From the NCBI GenBank assembly GCA_018466975.1, contig CM031563.1, forward strand, positions 1,798,001 to 1,862,000: a stretch of DNA of 64,000 bases. The letters run 5' to 3'. The number at the start of each line of letters is the position of its first letter. The stretch's first letter is position 1. Origin of the DNA: Sparassis latifolia (Eukaryota; Basidiomycota; Agaricomycetes; Polyporales; Sparassidaceae). Below the pieces are notes generated by a model. It searched no databases and had not been told where the DNA came from. It saw nothing but the letters and a program-made list of their open reading frames with translations. The translations under genes and the position numbers were made by a program. This document shows, piece by piece, positions 21,322 through 32,154 of this stretch.

Positions 21322-22337
21322 AATACAATCGAAAGAAAGCAAATACAGCGACACGCAGGGAATAGTTGGCAGAGAGTTCAGTTCAGTGGTTCGGCCGGTG
21401 TTCGGAGATCGATAGCCACCCGGCGGGTTACCAAGAAAGGGAATTCCGTCTCTCCGCCACCACCTGGTGAATATCATGCCCACAGCTGCAGAGTAGATAT
21501 CACCTCAAGGCCGCGATTATTAAAGCGAAAAGCAAAACTCGACGAAGCTGTTCCCCGTTCCTCGACTGGTTCAGTCGCTTCATAATTTCTCCGGGATATA
21601 ATACCGTCGTGCCTACAGCGTGCCAGCGTCCGAAAGCGAGAGAAAGAAATAATACAAAAGAGAAAAGCCTGCAGACGTCTCTATCCACATCAACGTCACG
21701 CTTATGGAGGGGACAAAGGTCGAACGGTCATAAATACGTTGTGCCGACTATTCCGGGTAAAACTCCTTACGAGGCTATCGAGTTTAAAACATCTGCGGGG
21801 CTCAAGCTCAAGCCCTCAAGTTACAAGCAGTAAAATACACGTTTTAAACAGATTTTCGACACATATGTTGTGGAGCCCCAAATGACAGAAAGCGCTGGCC
21901 AGAGTAATTACAGCATCTCCGAAAGTGATTCGAGTCTCCCAGGCAATCTCGTTGGGAGTAGACTTAGGTCTGCGAGCGTTTCTACGACGATGGATGTCCC
22001 GAGAGATATCGCCTGAGGTAAATAACAATAAATCGTCACTTTCCGAGACTAATAAGTTGGCGTGCAACGCTTCCGCCATAGCGAGTGGCCTGGGTGAAGT
22101 CTCGTTCTCAGCCATTATGTTACGGTATTCCTCATACAGATACTTTTATCATACCTAGCAGTAAGATCTCCATTATACACTAGTTCAAGAAATGTTGTGT
22201 CACGGTGATCAGCAGACAGCCAGTAATCAAAGAGATACCGTATGCCTCACACGCAGTCGAATATATAGCGCAACGCGTCGAAAGGTGTAGAAGTACACCC
22301 AAATAGATATGGATAGAACAGCACCGGAGAGTGCGGC
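21322..22337. other. Promoter region and unassigned DNA
   Basis: Upstream of the DUF3295-like gene. A 99-codon minus-strand open frame (21816-22115) has no recognisable feature. Nothing else is supported. Confidence 0.4.
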
Positions 22338-23684
22338 CTAAACCTGACCCAGCCCGGATTCGACGTCCGTCAGCGATTCCCGCTTCGCGGGCAAGTCATC
22401 CACATCGTGGTGCGTCTCCATCGTCTTCGTGATCTGGATGTGGTTCCCGAGCGTGACGTGGTGGTCGAACACGCGAGTCTCGAGCGGGTATACATCGCAG
22501 CCGGACCCGCGACTGGCATGGGCGCCGCTGCCCGAGCCGTGGTTCATGCATGCGAGCCCGCGCGACGGGCCAGAGCTATGCGGGGACGTGTCCGCATCGG
22601 AGATGAGACCCAGGTGAACCGCGCGGAACACGCGCGTCGCCATGGCGTTCTCCAGCGCGACGTTCGGGATAGTGAACATCGCGCGGAAGACAGGCGACAT
22701 GCTCGGCGAGAGGATCATCGCCATCGTCAGGATGTTCAGAGCGACGGTGGCGCTAAATATGGGGAAGTATTGTTAGCATCTGAGCGTTTACAAAGAGGAG
22801 CACGAGGAGAACATACAAGTAATACATTTGACCACCTTGGAGGAGCAATTTCGAGAATTTTGGCAGTCCGTCACCTCGGACGAACGACCTGAATCGATCT
22901 CCAATGGTGTTGCCTTGCATCGAGAAGGAGACAAGCCGGAATGAAATAGCCAGGAAAACGAACGTGTCGTTGACAGTGTTGGTAATTATGGCGGAGGAAC
23001 TGAACGGTTTCACTTTGCTATTGATGCATCTGTCTGTTGTCCCGATATGTGTGCCTCCGATAGCAAATGGAATTGTGAGGCAGGTGGCGAGAATCGAAAG
23101 CCATAAGAGCCCGAAAATTACGATGATAGGCCGAGAGTTATGGAAGACTGCGCAGATGCGAAGATAGAAGAGTGCAGAGGTAGCTGGGACGCCGACGGTG
23201 AAGCAAGAGGCCAATGCAGCTTGAAGGGCCTGGCAAGAGCCTACCGAAGCGACTATGGAGATAGACTCGGTTATGTACATCTGTATTATGACGGTGAGAT
23301 GGACATACTCTGGAAGATAGTATTTGTCAGGATGTAGGTAAACGCGAAGATTCTAAATGTTACCACCGGGTCAGTGATATGTTAAGCATTAGCCAGGAAG
23401 GCGCCTACCGAGAGATGCAATAAATGATGTTGGAGAGACGAATTGGAGCCTTGATGATGATCCTATACTCGTCCGGCCATGCCATCATCCAGTCCAAGGT
23501 GAATGCCTGAGGGGACGGTCAACGAGCTCGTAGTACGGCACATAATATTTGCTATGCTCACGGAGAGGGTGGCAACATACAGATAACGCGAACCCTCAAA
23601 GTCATTGGCCATGGCAGGCTGCAGAAATGCCAAAGGAGTGTAGGGGTTGGGCATATGCGTCGGCAACAGGTTGGTAGAGGCCAT
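22338..23684 (-). CDS. Seven-helix integral membrane protein, basidiomycete family, 371 aa
   Basis: Five exons join in phase: 23684..23562, 23506..23409, 23352..23309, 23252..22817, 22752..22338. Predicted helices begin at the N-terminal SRYLYVATLS and continue through APIRLSNIIYCISRIFAF, a segment with ASCFTVGVPATSALFYLRI, then PIIVIFGLLWLSILATCL, SSAIITNTVNDTFVFLAISF, and MYYFATVALNILTMAMILSP. FHNSRP follows helix 4, where this family usually has a short basic loop. The cytosolic tail is His/Gly/Ser-rich. It matches the large uncharacterised basidiomycete family of 7-TM proteins (DUF6533/6534 type, from memory). An acceptor at CTCCATAG was preferred over a nearer CAG because only it keeps frame (TNTIFQ-IASVGSC). 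Receptor-like function is speculation. Confidence 0.82.
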
Positions 23685-25037
23685 GGCTGAGGAAGACTGC
23701 GATGGCGGAACAGCTAGACCGAGAAGACAAGGAGCAGCTATTGATAAGGCTCGCTCTCTGCCATTGAACGAGTGCGTCTAACCCCCATGATGTCCGCGAG
23801 ACAGCGGCGGACAGTGATGTGGTTGGAGCTGCACAGGAATGAGAAGTTGAGTCCACCAAAGTGGCATTGCCGGGCTCTTCAGGCCAATTCTCTGACTCTA
23901 TTTGCAGATGAAGGGATGTATTACATCAGAGAGTTGTTCTGGAGGTGCCTGGGATACCATAGTCGGACATGACGACTAATATTTGGTTCTTTCGTGTCTT
24001 CTTTCCGCCGGTAATCAGTGATTTCTACACGTACACGTACGTCTATAGGCGCCATCTGTGTTGAACATTGAATGACAGACAGGAAACATGGGATCTGTAT
24101 GACTGAGATGAGAAGTTGCCATTAATACTGGCGTCGCCGTGAGTGTTCGACTCGGAAGAATGATTGAGCCGGAAGAGTACAGAATCAATCTGGGGATCGT
24201 ATCTTGATCGGAGAGTAAGATTGGAAGGACCAATCCGGGTGGAAAAACAAGGACTTCATCTTGAAGACAAGGCGAGAGTTTTTATTTACTCTTTACTAGA
24301 GTGTAGGACCGGTCACTGATACACCTCAATGTCAACTATTTTTCCTCCACACTTCTGAGACCAGAAAGTATCTAGATATTACAGAACCACCTTGTCACAC
24401 CTTCTGTTAGAATAATATAAGACTTAGGATGCACAGAGAGATTGACAAGTCTGAAATATGTCAATTTCAGGGAAAGAGTGAGTTTTGCTCTGTCTGACAC
24501 ATCACACACTATATGAGACATGTCCACGAATGGTAAGTATCATTGTAGCTATGACAGCGTCAGGCCGCACCGTGCTGCGCATTGAGCATATGAGATGTGC
24601 GCCGGGAGGGAATAAGTAGCAAGCACTGTCCTCGGAACGGTCTGATGTGCCCACCATCCAGCTGGTAGCGGGTGATCATCATATCGTGGCACGCTCGGCG
24701 GGAAAAGATGCTGTTTGTCTATGGGTTGAGGTAGCTTCCCAAGTTACTCCCGAACTTAAGAGTATTCGTTCCAGGCCTGACAGGGTAAGACGAAGCGTTC
24801 CGTTTTGAAAGTCCTTCTCGAAGACCACGTAGGGCCGATTTCGTAGCATTAGACCCATAGTAGTTTGAAACGTGGTTTTCACCATCCTGCGAAGCTTCTC
24901 TGGACCCAGGGTTGAGATATCGAGTGGCGCGGAAGAAGGCAACTGAATGCGGAAGGGCATGCCGAAAATACACACGCGACGGAGACATAATAGACGTGAA
25001 AAACATATGTAGTACAACAGATATGCAGTATGCAGGT
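23685..25037. other. Intergenic, no gene seen
   Basis: About 1.3 kb between the 7-TM gene start and the L12 stop. Open frames at 24.7-25.1 kb (minus) have no motif and overlap the L12 3' flank. No repeat or RNA gene recognised. Confidence 0.45.
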
Positions 25038-25707
25038 CTACTCATCTGGTACCTCAATCTCCCCCGAGTTAATCGCGTCGATGACATCGTGCGGGGTCTG
25101 ACCGTCGATTGTACAGCCTATGCTCTGGGCAGTTCCCAGAATCTCCTTCGCGCCGTTGGCAAGTGTCCTCGCAAGCGACTTGGACCGCATCGTCCTCGCA
25201 ATCTCCACAATCTCGTCGAAAGTGATGTTACCCGAGTGCTTGATGTTCTTCTCCTTCTTGCGGTCTCGTGGTGGCTCTAGATGGACGAGATCACGAAATA
25301 TTAATAAACAGACGGATATTGTAAAAAATACCTACCCTTAAGGGCTTTAATGACGAGAGAGGAGGCGGAAGGGACGACATCAACCTTTGCTTGACGATTT
25401 TGGATAGTTAGTTGGACAGTGACGCGGAGACCCTTCCACGCCGAGGTCGCCTTTGCGATATCTTCACCGACCTTCTTTGGTGACTGAGGGTGCAAGTGTC
25501 ATGAACTGCAGCATATACAGATATGGGTGGAGAGAGACGCACGAGACCGAGAGGGCCAATTTTTGGTGCAAGGGCCGACGAGGCACCGACCTCACCTCCC
25601 ATCGCCCGGAGGTAGATGATCTTGATTTCGTTTGGGTCCTGCGGGAGCGTCAGACCTAGCACAACACCAGAACGTGCAGCAGAAAGCCTTACGATCTTGG
25701 GGGCCAT
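25038..25707 (-). CDS. RPL12: 60S ribosomal protein L12 (uL11), 165 aa
   Basis: Cytosolic large-subunit stalk-base protein that binds 28S rRNA at the GTPase centre. Four exons: 25707..25693, 25638..25543, 25483..25336, 25276..25038. The first exon codes only MAPKI; joined it reads [20 protein letters not shown], then [60 protein letters not shown], and ends GEIEVPDE. Length is the family norm. The first intron removes an in-frame stretch that would otherwise read through, so the short first exon is needed for a normal protein. It is head-to-head with the cyclin gene, 264 bp apart. Confidence 0.97.
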
Positions 25708-25971
25708 GGCGAGAGGAGGAAAGGGATGAGGGGAACGGGTGGATGTAGTTGCGAAATGATCTGGATATAAAGTTCGTACGGCGTTTGAAGAACTGTACAG
25801 ATGTGGCGGGTCTACAGGCGGGCCGGTGCAAACGCGGCGATTGCCGGTATGGGCCTATCAGTCTGAGGAGCCTCACTAGTACTCGTTGACCACCGACTCC
25901 GACCACCAGCGTGCTCGCGACCACACTCACACTCGGCGGCCCCACTTGTTTACGGCGATGGGTGTGGGTGC
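25708..25971. promoter_or_regulatory. Shared promoter region of L12 and the cyclin gene
   Basis: The two start codons are 264 bp apart on opposite strands. On the L12 side lies a pyrimidine-rich tract (CCCTCATCCCTTTCCTCC on the minus strand) right before the ATG, as often seen in fungal ribosomal protein promoters. Confidence 0.4.
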
Positions 25972-26987
25972 ATGGAATCATCAGCGAGGGTCGAATTGCC
26001 GGCTGCCTTTGAGGAAGTTGATGTGGATATTCTTGTCCAGCTCATTGGTGAGCCCGTCGATCCCACGACGTCGACGCTCTGAACTCTGTTCTCCCCCTGC
26101 CAGCTGACATGATGAGTCGTCTCATGGCGCATAATGATCAAATATCGTTGTCTCCGTGCGTAGATGTCCTCTATTTCCGGTGACACTCATACCGATCTCG
26201 CACAGCGAGAGCCTTACGCGCTTCCACTCGCGCACTCCGCCCGGAATAACTGTGCTAGAGTATCTCAGACGCATCGTTAAATTTACCAAGGTCGAGGTGA
26301 GTCCTGTCGGGCGTTCCTTACTCCGCGCTGACGGGATCGTGGCAGAGAGCATGTCTGCTGATCACACTGCATTACATCGACCAAATCTGCGCCAGGACGC
26401 CCCTCTTCACGCTCTCTTCCCTCACCTGCCACCGCTTCGTCATCACCTCCATCGCCATATCCAGCAAGGCCCTCTGCGACACCTTCTGCACCAACAACGT
26501 CTACGCCAAAGTCGGCGGGATCCCCGTCCCGGAGCTGAACATGCTCGAGCGCGAGTTCCTCCGCATGGTAGACTGGCACCTCACGGTTAGCACACTCCGC
26601 AGCCGACGCCGCGCGCACAGCACTGAAAAATATCCGCTTTGTCGCGCGTCCTCGTCTGCGCACGACCACACTCGCTCTGCGCAGTGCACGCGCGAGATCC
26701 TCCAGGACTACTACGTCAACCTCGTCCGCACCCACAGCACGGGCCAATTCGTCATCCCAGGCGACCAATCCGGCAGCGGTTCGTCCGACAGCGACATGGA
26801 CGTCGAAGCTTCCCGTCCGTCGTCCCCGACTGTAACGAGCAGCAGCACCCGCACCCTCGAGGCATCTACCATCCTCATCGACACGGCGACGCTCTCTCCC
26901 GAATCCCCGCGTCCCCCGACGATCGAGCAAGAAATGGCGTTCGCAGACTTCCAGCAGCAGTTCCTGGAGGAAGGGAGAGGGCGATAA
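25972..26987 (+). CDS. Pho80/Pcl-type cyclin, 253 aa
   Basis: Partner of a Pho85-like cyclin-dependent kinase in phosphate/nutrient and cell-cycle signalling. Five exons in phase: 25972..26047, 26104..26155, 26206..26296, 26346..26585, 26685..26987. Cyclin-box features: ADMMSRLMAHND, FHSRTPPGITVLEYLRRIVK, ACLLITLHYIDQICAR, a segment with CHRFVITSIAISSKALCD, VYAKVGGIPVPELNMLEREF and MVDWHLTCTREILQDYYVNL. The K of the first helix and E of LE-REF that contact the kinase are present. The C-terminus is Ser/Pro-rich and disordered. No lesion. Confidence 0.92.
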
Positions 26988-27557
26988 CACCACCATCACA
27001 CCTTCTAATCGCCGTAAAGACATAGGATCTCGTCCGCACGTTATGTTCCAGGATTATCGCACCAGCTCTACGCAGGATTTCTCGGGGACCTCATTGCACG
27101 TATTTATACTAGTACGCCAGTCGACATATTCCACCATCTTAAGTGTACAATTTCCGCACAACCGGACATGACATTACGCTACGCTACGTCCAGTGGGCGA
27201 TGCCCTCTAGCAGAATCGAATGAAGGGTCCATGAAATCAACCATTGCTGTGTGTGTGTAGCCGAATTATTGCAAGGAACGGTACAGTGAATGTGAGAGTG
27301 AGGGAAGCTTACGAATACCGCACATGCGATGCTAGGGTTTTTCCAGCGAGGAGAGGAGCACACCAACCACAGACCGACCATCTCCGGCGTTTCCATACTA
27401 ATACCGTACAATGCAACCGTCACACATCACCACCGAGGCCACCGCGCCGCCCAAAAGACAACCAGCCGTCCGCACCATCCTCCATCTGTCCATCTTCCGA
27501 TTCCGTACGCGAGCCAGACGGAGCAGCCGGACAGAGAGGCTGCACAGCGGACGCGTC
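26988..27557. other. Convergent intergenic region
   Basis: 3' flanks of the cyclin (plus) and the kinase (minus). Nothing else seen. Confidence 0.5.
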
Positions 27558-30500
27558 TCAGCGGCGCAGCGCGGACAGCATCTTCGCGAGCGCGTTGATC
27601 TGGCCCTTCTGCACCTTGCGCGGGGAGCTGCCCTCGTACGAGCCGTCCTCGCTCTCGCGCTGCGGCAGACGGTCGAGCTCCGTCGTGCTCGTCGACGCGT
27701 CATGCCGCTGCGCGAGCGGCGACGTCTTGTGCGGCCGCTCGCTGATCGTGTCCAGCTTCGTGTCCTTGTGCTTCGGCGCGCGGCGCGTGCGCACGGGCGG
27801 CGCGCCGTACTTGACGTCTTCCGGATTGTGGTACATCTGTCGCGGCAGCTCGTACAGCTCCCACGGCGTGCCCGTCATCACTGCAATGCAATCAACAACA
27901 CTCAGCACACACAGCACGCAAATGAGCGATAGGACGACATCAACACTCACACTTGACGTTCGACGGCATCTGCGGGGGCTTGCTGTCGTACGGGTACTTG
28001 CTCTGCTGGCTCCGCCAGCTGTTCGACGAGACGCTCGTGGCAGCGGTGGACACGCTCCGCGTGCTGCCGTTGCTGTACCGCGTGAAGGCCGACGCAGACG
28101 ACGAGGACGTCCCGACGCTCGACATCGAGCTCCGCCAGTTGGACGACGCCATCGAGCTCGCACTCGAGGCCAACGGGCGACCACTGCGCGTGCTCGCAGG
28201 CGAGATCGCGCGCTGCGAGCGCGCATCCGCATTCTGCGCGCGGCGCTCTCCGAGTTGGGCGTTCGAGCCAAAGGGCGAGCTCGAGGACGGACCCCACGTG
28301 TGGCTGGAAGACGCATTGGGGCTCGCATGCGCACCATACGGCGAGTTCTTCGCGCGTCGTCCGCGCACGCCCCAAGACTCGGGTTCCTCGACCTCCGGCA
28401 CAGGCACAGGCCCCGCGGGCGCGTTGAGGCTCATCAGCAGGCTCGTGACGTTGCTGGCCGTAGCAGACATCGCCTTGCCACTGTCAGGAACCGGCTCCTC
28501 CGCAAAGGTGGCTTTCGCGCTGGCGGCAGCGGTGACACTCGCGCTGCTGCCCTTGCCGAAGCTGAGCTTCCACTTGGACGGCTTCTTGGAGATCGTCGGC
28601 GTCGTCGGTGTCGGGGGCAGCGGCGACGCGAGGACCGGCGGAACGGGCGGAACTGCGGGAACGGATACCGGAGTCTCTGCTAGTGGTACCTGGGACGAGC
28701 GCGACGTGCGGCTGATCTCCCGCGCGAGCGCCTGCGACGCTTCGGCGAGCGTGTCGAGCGTTCTGTCTGGGATGGGCGAGACTGGGGAGAGCACCAATCC
28801 CTTGCCCTTGCGTGCACCGCGCTTGCGCCGCTTGTGCGTGGACGCTGACCGCGACTCCGGCTCCACCTCTCCATCCTGCTCCTGCTCCTCCGGCTCCTGG
28901 TCAAGGACGGTTGCCAGCGTCGACAAGGACTCCAGCGCTTCGAACGCTGGGCCGAGCGAGGGCGCACGAGACAGCGACTTCGATGCACGCTGCGATGCAG
29001 GCACCTCGAGGCGCGGTGGCGCGTTGCGAAGGGACGGACGGCGGGAATGTGGGATGGATGCAAGACAGTATCCCTGGGTGGAGCTCACCGATGCGGTGCG
29101 CGAGTGGCCACGGGGCGCCGGCGAGCCGAGTAGGGATGGCAGGTCCTTGATCCAGGTGCCAAAGGCGCGGGCGCTGATCCGCTGCGAGTCGGATTGGTGA
29201 CTGTCGAGGATGCAGAAGACGTTGGTTGCGAGGAATTCCGCGACGGGTGAAGTCATGCCCGTGAAGCGATTCATGAAGAACTCCACCGGCTGCCTGCGGA
29301 AAAGCTCAAAGGATGGGCAGACGCCTTGTGTGGTGTCTGTCCAGGGGTTATAGTGATACAACCTGGCAAGCACGCCGTCAGGTACCTGCGCACAGCACGG
29401 ACTGGGCGAGCGACTTACATATTGATAAGCACGATACCAAGTGACCAGACGTCGGCAGCACGGGGCGAATAAGTAGGGTGTATGTTATTTCTGCATTCTG
29501 TTTGATGCTTGCTATTAGAGCATGCACGAGAGCCAAGGGAAATCGAACGCACCGAAAGACATGTAAGGAGCGCTGCCGCAATCCATATCGGCCGAATCGG
29601 TGTCGGTGGTGGAAAGTCCAAAGTCCGTAAGCTTGACGATGACCTTACGCTCACACCTGCCGTCGGACAGCGTCGTCCATCCGTCGGTCACAATAAAGTT
29701 CTCCGGCTTGATATCGCGATGAAAGACGTAGTTCTCATGGCAGACCGCCACTGCCTCACACATCTGGGAAAACATGGAGGCGATGAGACGGAGACGTGTA
29801 CGCGAGAGCAACTGTCCTGGGTTGAGGGAGGAGAGGAGGCTGGGTGTTGGCGGGGTACGAGAGCTGCAGCTGCTAGAGTCCGAAGACGAGGTCGAAAGCT
29901 CGGGCAAGGAGGGATCCGACTGGTAGTGGTCACGAGACTGTTCCAAGAAATAGAATAGATCTTCACCGGGAACGAACTCGAGTAGAAGCAATAAAAAGGA
30001 GGGGGTCTCGAGGGTCCGATGAAGAGTGACTATGTTCGGGTGAGCGGGGAGCGATTGATGAATGGTGGCCTGGGGGCACATAGTCATGACAAGAAGCTTT
30101 TCAATTATCATCGAGAACGACGTACCTCGAACATCTGAGCGTCCAAAGCCTCCTTGTCGAGGTTTGCCTTGGACAGCAGCTTGATAGCATATTCGCGACC
30201 GTACTCCACGGATGGGCGTCTGGCAGGTCCTTCGTCGAGTTCCAAGCGACCAACAGCGTAGTGGCCGTCGTCCGAGGGCAGAGGACGGGAAAGAACCTCG
30301 CGGACGAGGTACACGACAGCGTAGCTGCCGGTGCCAAGCTTACGAACGACCTCGAATTCCTTCGCCGGTTCATCGTAGTCGACCCGCGGTTCGGATGAGC
30401 TTATCGGGACCCGACAAATCGTCTCTCCCTGAAGGGAGAGACCGTCGCCGACCAAGTCGCCCTGAGAAAGGATATCCGTGACGACGGAGGAAAAAGAAGA

Positions 30501-30878
30501 GTGCCTGCTCGAGTCGTCGCGGATGGAGGGCAGGTTGGAGGTGAGGGTGTGGGGAGAGCGAGAGACGGGAGTGGAGGGCTGCCGATGGGAAAGAACAAGA
30601 GGGGAACGGGGGATCTGCTTGTGGGAAAGGTAAGGGGAGGCGTCGGGGGAAGAGGAGGGAGAGGACGAGGCAGACAGAGCGGCGGAGATGGAGAGGGGAA
30701 TGGCGTAAGAGTTGGACTGGCGAGGGGCGACGAGCTTGTCGTTGGTGACGCGCTTGTGGGTCAGGGCGGAATGGCCGTTGCGGATGTGGCCCGGGGTCGA
30801 GTCATCGCCAGCGCGGGTGGGCACACGCTTCGAGGAAGACAGCGAGAGCGGCGGGAGCTGAAGTGGATACTGCAACAT
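27558..30878 (-). CDS. Ksp1/Ran1-like serine/threonine protein kinase, 1027 aa
   Basis: Five exons: 30878..30126, 30069..29553, 29497..29419, 29362..27951, 27880..27558. Kinase domain at about residues 165-500: glycine loop VRKLGTGSYAVVYLVRE, VAIK-equivalent EYAIKLLSK, a long insert (PSDDGHYAVGRLELDEGPAR) before it, HPNIVTLHRTLETPSFLLLL, catalytic HRDIKPENFIV, DFGLS, PYMSFECRNNIHPTYSPRAA and DVWSLGIVLIN. A Ser-rich insert follows the DLFYFLEQ segment. About 500 residues of low-complexity Ser/Pro/Arg tail follow, ending in a short conserved-looking MTGTPWELYELPRQM block. This architecture (N-terminal Ser/Thr head, Ran1-type PYMS.EC, very long disordered tail) fits the Ksp1/Ran1 group linked to nutrient, TORC1 and filamentation control. 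Active-site residues are all present. Confidence 0.85.
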
Positions 30879-32154
30879 GAGCGCAAGGGAACAAGCCAGA
30901 AGATGAGCCTAGATATGTCTTCTGCACACCGATCTCGGGAGAGAAATGGGCGAGATATATCAGAGCGGCTTGGTGACGACTGGACTGGCGATATGCATGC
31001 AGGTGAGAACGGGAGCGGTTCTCTCCAGTCAGACTGGAACTCTGCTGGGTGACGGGGCAGGCGAAGAGACGGCCTGCAGCGTCGAGGTGGATTGAAGCAA
31101 GCCTAGCGAAACAACAGACAGACAAAGCTGCGGGGATTGAAATGGAGGCGAGGATAACGAGTGATGTGCGTGGTCGTGTCGCGATCAGAGAGGGGTCGAG
31201 CGGCAGGAATGAAGAAAAGACTTACAGATGAAAGGGGGCCCTGGGCAGCGTGCGACGGCGAGGAGGAGGAGAAAGAGGAGGAGAGGTCGTGAGCGGGAGA
31301 GGGAGAAGGGAGAAGAGAAAGGCGATGGAGGAGAGAGGGAATGCAGATATTCGGAGTCAAGTGGCAGCACATGGTGCGTGCTTCTGCGCACCACGCGTGT
31401 CGCCGGATGCATCATGTCACGCGTCACAGCCTAGACTGTCACCGCCTCCTCCAGTCAACTAGTTCCCCGCCAGCTGCCCGACAAACATACACGCCACTCC
31501 TCTGCTCGTATGTTCTCTTGCCAACATATCTCCACGCAACTCCAGCGCAACATCTCCGTCGTTCGTGGGCCCGCTCCCACCATTGCTATGCACATCGCAT
31601 CTATCGCCGTTCCCTGCTATAATCACCCACATGCACATGCTCACCGTCCATGTGCGTCTCGCGCCTCGTCGATATTAATTCTCCCGCCCTCTGATGTCCT
31701 CTGACTTCCCCCTTCCTTTTACTCAATCACACTCGTTGCCACCTCGCACGGCGACTCCCTGTCTATCTCGCTCCACCGCTATCCATTGTTCCCCGAGAGT
31801 AGTCGCCGAGCCTGGTGGCGCATTTACATACTCGTTCAAGTACTCTGTAACATGCCTTCCATGATGGGCGTTGTGATTCCTCCGCAGCTGCTGCTACCAT
31901 TACTCCGGCTGCACGACGGCCGAGCGTCGGAACCGAACGTGCATGCAATCTTGACGCTCCTTTTGCCACGCATGAGCCCCATCTCAGCAATCATCACCTA
32001 GGGCAGCCACAGCGCAAGGCACATCTGTCGCCGACGTGGACAGCCTTGTTTGCACGCAACGCCTTCTCCCCATTAGTCATTTGGGCCGCCCTTGTCACAC
32101 TCTGGTAAGAGCTAAAATTGCCGCCGGTATCTCCAAAAGGAGACTTACCTAATA
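30879..32154. promoter_or_regulatory. Kinase upstream region with a long pyrimidine tract
   Basis: 1.3 kb between the kinase ATG and the Utp6 stop. On the kinase strand 31230-31345 is an almost pure C/T tract, common just upstream of fungal transcription starts. A GTAAGT donor at 31225 and a CCCCGCAG acceptor at 31128 could bound a 98-bp 5' UTR intron. No other gene was recognised. Confidence 0.4.

Noticed and set aside
23615..23684. Alternative start of the 7-TM protein at the ATG in AMANDFEG
   Set aside because: Possible, but the upstream ATG at 23684 gives the usual extracellular N-terminal extension and nothing argues against it.
24679..25087. Minus-strand frames of 112-122 codons downstream of L12
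   Set aside because: They lie in the L12 3' flank, overlap each other in different frames and match no family.
26283..27023. 246-codon minus-strand open frame
   Set aside because: Antisense of the cyclin gene.
27244..28683. 479-codon plus-strand open frame
   Set aside because: Arg-rich low-complexity translation opposite the same kinase tail; coding bias artefact.
27953..29200. Long plus-strand open frame of about 415 codons
   Set aside because: Antisense shadow of the G/C- and Ser-rich tail of the kinase gene; no family resemblance, while the minus frame has exact exon phasing.
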